This document shows, one piece after another, positions 6,708-9,733 of a stretch of 9,733 bases of DNA. This DNA is from Deltaproteobacteria bacterium. Lineage in GTDB: Bacteria; Myxococcota_A; UBA9042; DTJE01. The stretch's first letter is position 1. Each line of letters begins with the position of its first letter. The notes below the pieces were generated by a model. The model made no database searches, had not been told where the DNA came from, and saw only the letters and a list, made by a program, of their open reading frames with translations. The stretch is from assembly GCA_016784945.1 (NCBI GenBank), contig JADHTP010000101.1, positions 1 to 9,733 of the forward strand. Reading direction: 5' to 3'. The translations under genes were made by a program, and so were the position numbers.

Positions 6708-8549
6708 CTAGCAGTCGTTGACCACGCAGCGCCAGGCATTCCAGGCCTGCCACCACTTGACCCACTTGCAGCAGGTCTTGGTCCCCGGATTGTGGTCTTC
6801 GCACTTGGCGTCGTTGTTGTCGCAGTTGCAGTCGTCGGTGTCCAGGATGTTCAGACACCCCACGGACGTGTCGCAGGAGTCCTTGGTGCACTTGACCCCA
6901 TCATCGCAGTTCAGCGCCGCACCAAAGATGCAGCCACCCATGGCGTTGCACAGGTCGCCCACCGTGCAGGCGTTCTGGTCGCTGCAGGAAATACCGTCGT
7001 TGAAGGTATAGAAGCACCCGATGTCCTGGCCGCAGTGGTCCGTGGTGCACACGTTGCCATCGTCACAGGACAAGGGCGTCCCCGCGCACAGCCCCGACTG
7101 GCAGACGTCACCCGTGGTGCACTGGTCGCCGTCGTCACAGGGGCCGGCATGAGGCTCGGACACACATCCCAGGATCGGATCGCAGTACTGGTTCAGGCAG
7201 GCGTTCATGTCGAAACCACAGTCCAGGACCGGCCCGGCGACGCACGCCCCTTCTTGGCAGGCATCGTCCACGGTGCAGGCGTCCCCGTCGCTGCAGGGTT
7301 CATCGAGGTTCTCCACCACGCAGCCGACCTGGGGATCGCAATACTCCGCGGTGCAGGCTTCGCTGTCGTCGCAATCTACGGGCGAACTCTCGCAGTATCC
7401 GTCACAATCCTCCCAGTCGCATACGTTCACGGTGCAGGCGTCCCCGTCGTCGCAGTCCCCGTCATCCATGCAGAAGGGCGGGCATTCAGGGCCCTGTTCA
7501 TGCACACAGCCCTTGGATGGGTCGCAGGAGTCGAGGGTGCAGTCACACCCGTCATCGCAGCCCATGGCCAGGTTCGAGCAGGTGTCGTCCTGTTCATGAT
7601 CGCAGAGGTCCTCCGTGCACGGGTCCTTGTCGTCGCAATCGGCATCGGTTTCGCAGTGGAAACAGATGTCCAGGTGGAGGCAACCCAGGGAAGGCTGGCA
7701 GAAGTCCGTGGTGCACGGGTTCCCGTCATCGCAGTCGATTTCCCCGTGGACACACACGCCCGGGTCCCCTTCACACAGGTCGTCTGTGCAGGGATCCTGG
7801 TCGTCGCACTCCTGGACCGAGGTGCAGGGCCCGCATCCGGCCAGGTCCTCGTGGGAGCACTGACCGTTGGCGGGATCGCAGGTGTCCTGGGTACACGGGT
7901 CCTCGTCATCACAGTCCACGGGCTGGACCACGCATTCCGTGGCCACACACCAACCGCTGCCCATGGTTTCCTGGCACGTGGTCGGTTCGCAGGGGTTTTC
8001 CGTGAAGCAGTCATCGTCGGTGAGGCAGGTGGCAACGCATACGCAGTTGAATTCGCAAAAGCCCTCGTCCAGGCACACATCGTCGGTGCACCCGTCACCG
8101 TCGTCGCACTCACCGGTGGGCTCACAGTCCACGCAATCGTAGACCAGGGGAACGTGGAGGCAGATCTGGTCCGTACACTTGTCCGTGGTGCATCCGTCCC
8201 CGTCGCCACAGTCATCATCGTCTTTGCAGGACTCGCACCCGGGAAGCTGCTCGTTCGCGCAGTTGCCATCGGTGCAGGTGTCCTTGGTGCACGGATCGCC
8301 GTCGTCGCAATCCGCGGTCTTGTTGCACTTCTTGCCGGCATCTACCGTCACGTCCATGGGGGTCTGGTCCCCACCCGAATCCACCGACGACCCATCCACG
8401 CCACCGCCCGAGTCCATCGAATCATCGCCGTCCGGGATCGGGATGTCGGGAAGGGAGATGGTGTCCAGGCCGGCCGACGATCCGTCATCACAGGACCAGA
8501 GGCCCGTGGCGAGGAGGGCCAGGGCAAAAACCAGACACACTGACCTCAT
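6708..8549 (-). CDS. Cys-repeat lipoprotein with Trp-rich tail
   Basis: A 613-residue secreted lipoprotein of unknown function. MRSVCLVFALALLATGLWSC is a clear lipoprotein signal peptide (lipidated Cys20, lipobox LWSC with an uncommon Trp), followed by two Asp. Residues 21-74 are a Ser/Gly/Asp stalk. From Cys75 to the end the protein is almost wholly about 17 Cys repeats built on C-D-D-G-x-x-C-T-x-D-x-C, resembling the Dictyostelium CTDC repeat; I count about 90 cysteines after the stalk, so many disulfides and an extracytoplasmic location are expected. Unlike its convergent neighbour it has no other recognisable domain. It ends in a tail with five Trp in twelve residues (WVKWWQAWNAW) bracketed by Cys. 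The start is fixed by AAGGAGGTG seven bases ahead; the frame stays open upstream to 8654, but only through the heptamer repeats. A structural or adhesive surface role is inferred. Confidence 0.87.
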   Translation of the reverse strand: MRSVCLVFALALLATGLWSCDDGSSAGLDTISLPDIPIPDGDDSMDSGGGVDGSSVDSGGDQTPMDVTVDAGKKCNKTADCDDGDPCTKDTCTDGNCANEQLPGCESCKDDDDCGDGDGCTTDKCTDQICLHVPLVYDCVDCEPTGECDDGDGCTDDVCLDEGFCEFNCVCVATCLTDDDCFTENPCEPTTCQETMGSGWCVATECVVQPVDCDDEDPCTQDTCDPANGQCSHEDLAGCGPCTSVQECDDQDPCTDDLCEGDPGVCVHGEIDCDDGNPCTTDFCQPSLGCLHLDICFHCETDADCDDKDPCTEDLCDHEQDDTCSNLAMGCDDGCDCTLDSCDPSKGCVHEQGPECPPFCMDDGDCDDGDACTVNVCDWEDCDGYCESSPVDCDDSEACTAEYCDPQVGCVVENLDEPCSDGDACTVDDACQEGACVAGPVLDCGFDMNACLNQYCDPILGCVSEPHAGPCDDGDQCTTGDVCQSGLCAGTPLSCDDGNVCTTDHCGQDIGCFYTFNDGISCSDQNACTVGDLCNAMGGCIFGAALNCDDGVKCTKDSCDTSVGCLNILDTDDCNCDNNDAKCEDHNPGTKTCCKWVKWWQAWNAWRCVVNDC

Positions 8550-8554
8550 GGGCG

Positions 8555-8563
8555 CACCTCCTT
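8555..8563 (-). promoter_or_regulatory. Strong ribosome binding site for the 613-aa lipoprotein
   Basis: AAGGAGGTG on the minus strand is fully complementary to the usual 3' end of 16S rRNA, with seven bases between its GGAGG core and ATG 8549. It fixes the start and suggests strong translation. Confidence 0.8.
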
Positions 8564-8597
8564 CCCTGTTGACTCCATTCAGGGGTCGTGGCCCATA

Positions 8598-8626
8598 AGA
8601 ATAGGTAAATACACCTGACGGTTCAA
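8598..8626 (-). promoter_or_regulatory. Candidate promoter of the 613-aa lipoprotein gene
   Basis: On the minus strand, TTGAAC (8626-8621), a 17-base spacer and TATTCT (8603-8598) each match the sigma70 consensus at four of six positions. Transcription would start near 8591, giving a leader of about 42 bases ending in the strong ribosome binding site. The heptamer array begins six bases upstream of the -35. Confidence 0.5.
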
Positions 8627-8631
8627 CGACC

Positions 8632-8666
8632 ATCGCCCATCGCCCATCGCCCATCGCCTGTCGCCG
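8632..8666. repeat. Heptamer tandem repeat, five units
   Basis: Three exact ATCGCCC units are followed by ATCGCCT and GTCGCCG. In rotated form these are CGCCCAT units, matching the CGCC(T/C)(A/T)T pattern of the array at 3312-3342. The array lies between the ComEA-like gene and the lipoprotein promoter. Confidence 0.8.
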
Positions 8667-8678
8667 ACATTCCTCGGG

Positions 8679-9017
8679 CTACCTTCGAACCACGATGAGC
8701 GGGGCCAGCTTTTTCAACGTCTTTCGTCCGATGCCTTTCACCCGGAGGATATCGGACACCTTCCTGAACGGGCGACGCTGACGGGCATGAATTATCCTGC
8801 CGGCCTTCGCGGGCCCGATGCCAGGCAACCGCTGGAGTTCGCCCGGGGAAGCGGTGTTGATGTCGATCCTTTCACCCTTTTCGCCGTCGCACCCCGACCG
8901 ACCCTCCTCCACCAGGGTGGAAGACGACACGGCCACGGCGTTCGGTGGCAGGGTGGTCAACTGGCAGGCGCTGAAAATGACCACCGGAAGAACCACGGAC
9001 AGCACGGGGACCTCCAT
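8679..9017 (-). CDS. ComEA-like helix-hairpin-helix DNA-binding protein
   Basis: A 112-residue exported or membrane-anchored protein of the ComEA type. In competent bacteria ComEA binds double-stranded DNA outside the inner membrane and helps draw it in. Residues 51-110 form the tandem helix-hairpin-helix domain: IDINTAS (51-57), the first hairpin LPGIGPAKA (64-72) and the second VKGIGRKTL (93-101), ending in a basic tail. Residues 5-17 are hydrophobic and end in FSAC, so Cys18 may be lipidated; the n-region has no basic residue. ATG 9017 has no clear ribosome binding site, whereas GTG 9005 (codon 5) is preceded by GGAGGT at good spacing and may be the true start, giving 108 residues. No competence partner genes are visible, so a role in DNA uptake is uncertain. 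It lies on the same strand as the downstream lipoprotein, 129 bases away, but that gene has its own promoter. Confidence 0.85.
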   Translation of the reverse strand: MEVPVLSVVLPVVIFSACQLTTLPPNAVAVSSSTLVEEGRSGCDGEKGERIDINTASPGELQRLPGIGPAKAGRIIHARQRRPFRKVSDILRVKGIGRKTLKKLAPLIVVRR

Positions 9018-9116
9018 TTCGCGGGCACCGGAAGACAGAGCAATCCCCGTGCCTGAATGCCCCAGGCGCCCTGGCCATTGGAATCATTGACTTGTGGGGA
9101 AAATGACCGGGTTTCG

Positions 9117-9134
9117 ATTGGACATCTGTCCAAT
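9117..9134. promoter_or_regulatory. 18-bp perfect palindrome upstream of the ComEA-like gene
   Basis: ATTGGACA and TGTCCAAT are perfect 8-bp inverted arms around a two-base centre. A two-base loop cannot form a stable RNA hairpin without opening inner pairs, and no T-run adjoins it, so a dimeric repressor site fits better than a terminator. It is 26 bases beyond the radical SAM stop and 100 bases upstream of the ComEA-like start. An inverted half-site copy (CCATTGGA) is at 9075-9082. Confidence 0.5.
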
Positions 9135-9159
9135 GGCGACTACCGATCGAAGTCCAGGA

Positions 9160-9733
9160 TCATCCAAGATCGTCCAGTGCCCGCACCCGGAATGCCACGC
9201 CCAGGTCGTCCTCCGCCAGTTTCCGACAGGCTTCGACATCAAGGTCGGGCAGCGCCACAACCGTGGCGGTCACCTCCGGCACCACCTCCTTCGCGCGTCT
9301 GATGAAGGCGCACACGGCCTCGAAAGCCTTTTCACCGTAGCGGGACCTGCAGTATCGGACGTAGGTGGCGGCATCGGCGGCGTTCAGGCTGACGCTCAGG
9401 CGGTCCACCATGCCTTCCAGTTCCCCGACCACGTCGCGGCCATGGACCAGGTTCGCCAGTCCGTCCGTATTAATCCGCACCTTCACGCCCCGGCCCTTCA
9501 CCACCGCCGCCAGTTCCTTCACGGCATCGGGCCGCAGCAGGGGCTCTCCATAGCCGCAGAACACCACCTCATCCCAGGACTCCAGGTCCTCGGCCTCCAT
9601 GGCGGCAACCATGGATGACACTGACGGGTCCCTGCCCACCCGCAGGTTGTGGCCCTTGACAACGAAGTCCCGGAACTTCCCACAGAAGGTGCAGTGCAGC
9701 GTGCAGCGATTGCCGAGGTTGACGTACAGCGAA
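9160..9733 (-). CDS. TatD-linked radical SAM protein (3' part)
   Basis: The frame runs from TGA at 9160-9162 to the window edge, showing 190 residues and lacking the first few. Near the edge it has the radical SAM iron-sulfur motif CTLHCTFC (Cys codons at 9703-9705, 9691-9693 and 9682-9684), the CX3CX2C spacing that binds the 4Fe-4S cluster cleaving S-adenosylmethionine. Then follow VVFCGYGEP (the SAM-contacting GEP motif), KVRINTDGL, NLVHGRDV, SVSLNA and a C-terminal VAFRVRAL. This series matches the radical SAM family usually found fused to or beside the nuclease TatD (TIGR04038 type, as I recall). Its substrate is not known. A tatD gene would be expected just outside the window, which I cannot see. 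The GTG inside the frame near 9639 is internal, not the start. Confidence 0.88.
   Translation of the reverse strand, partial: SLYVNLGNRCTLHCTFCGKFRDFVVKGHNLRVGRDPSVSSMVAAMEAEDLESWDEVVFCGYGEPLLRPDAVKELAAVVKGRGVKVRINTDGLANLVHGRDVVGELEGMVDRLSVSLNAADAATYVRYCRSRYGEKAFEAVCAFIRRAKEVVPEVTATVVALPDLDVEACRKLAEDDLGVAFRVRALDDLG

Noticed and set aside
6792..8543. A 583-codon open frame on the + strand opposite the Cys-repeat lipoprotein
   Set aside because: It is a shadow: the repeated TGC/GAC/GAT codons of the real gene rarely give stop codons on the other strand. Its translation is a Val/Ala/Gly-rich monotony without domains, and it has no ribosome binding site, whereas the minus-strand frame has a signal peptide and a perfect one.

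Overview
The window reads as chromosomal DNA from a high-GC, Gram-negative bacterium, most probably a Myxococcota or related former deltaproteobacterium. This rests on two large secreted lipoproteins that pair a Cys-Asp-Asp lipidation site and an Asp-rich stalk with long arrays of Cys-rich 'CDDGxPCTxDxC' repeats, a style common in that group. A DksA-type regulator, an endonuclease-type MutL and a ComEA-like HhH protein are compatible with it. The assignment is inference; no rRNA or marker phylogeny is available here.

Left part (1-3301, + strand): the tail of an unrecognised gene, a tRNA-Ala(CGC) with a plausible promoter, a palindromic repeat abutting the tRNA 3' end, about 240 bases with no gene, then mutL and miaA in tandem (16 bases apart). 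mutL encodes the mismatch-repair ATPase/endonuclease and miaA the tRNA A37 dimethylallyltransferase. mutL has no ribosome binding site, and a candidate promoter places transcription start at or next to its ATG.

Middle (3302-4090): miaA and dksA converge. The gap holds a 7-bp tandem repeat and a 9-bp-stem hairpin. dksA is flanked on both sides by the same 12-bp sequence and has its own candidate promoter; it is divergent from the first large lipoprotein gene.

Right-centre (4091-8549): two convergent genes for large Cys-rich lipoproteins whose stop codons lie one base apart. The + strand protein (871 aa) carries eight Cys repeats, a jelly-roll-like module and a six-bladed NHL propeller. The - strand protein (613 aa) is almost entirely repeats (about 17 units, about 90 Cys) with a Trp-rich tail. 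Their repeat resembles the Dictyostelium CTDC repeat (Pfam Dicty_CTDC). They are the most unusual part of the window and may form part of a surface matrix or adhesion layer; that role is inferred.

Right end (8550-9733, - strand): a promoter and a second 7-bp tandem repeat array, a ComEA-like HhH DNA-binding protein with a possible lipobox, an 18-bp perfect palindrome, and the 3' 190 codons of a radical SAM enzyme of the TatD-linked type that runs off the window.
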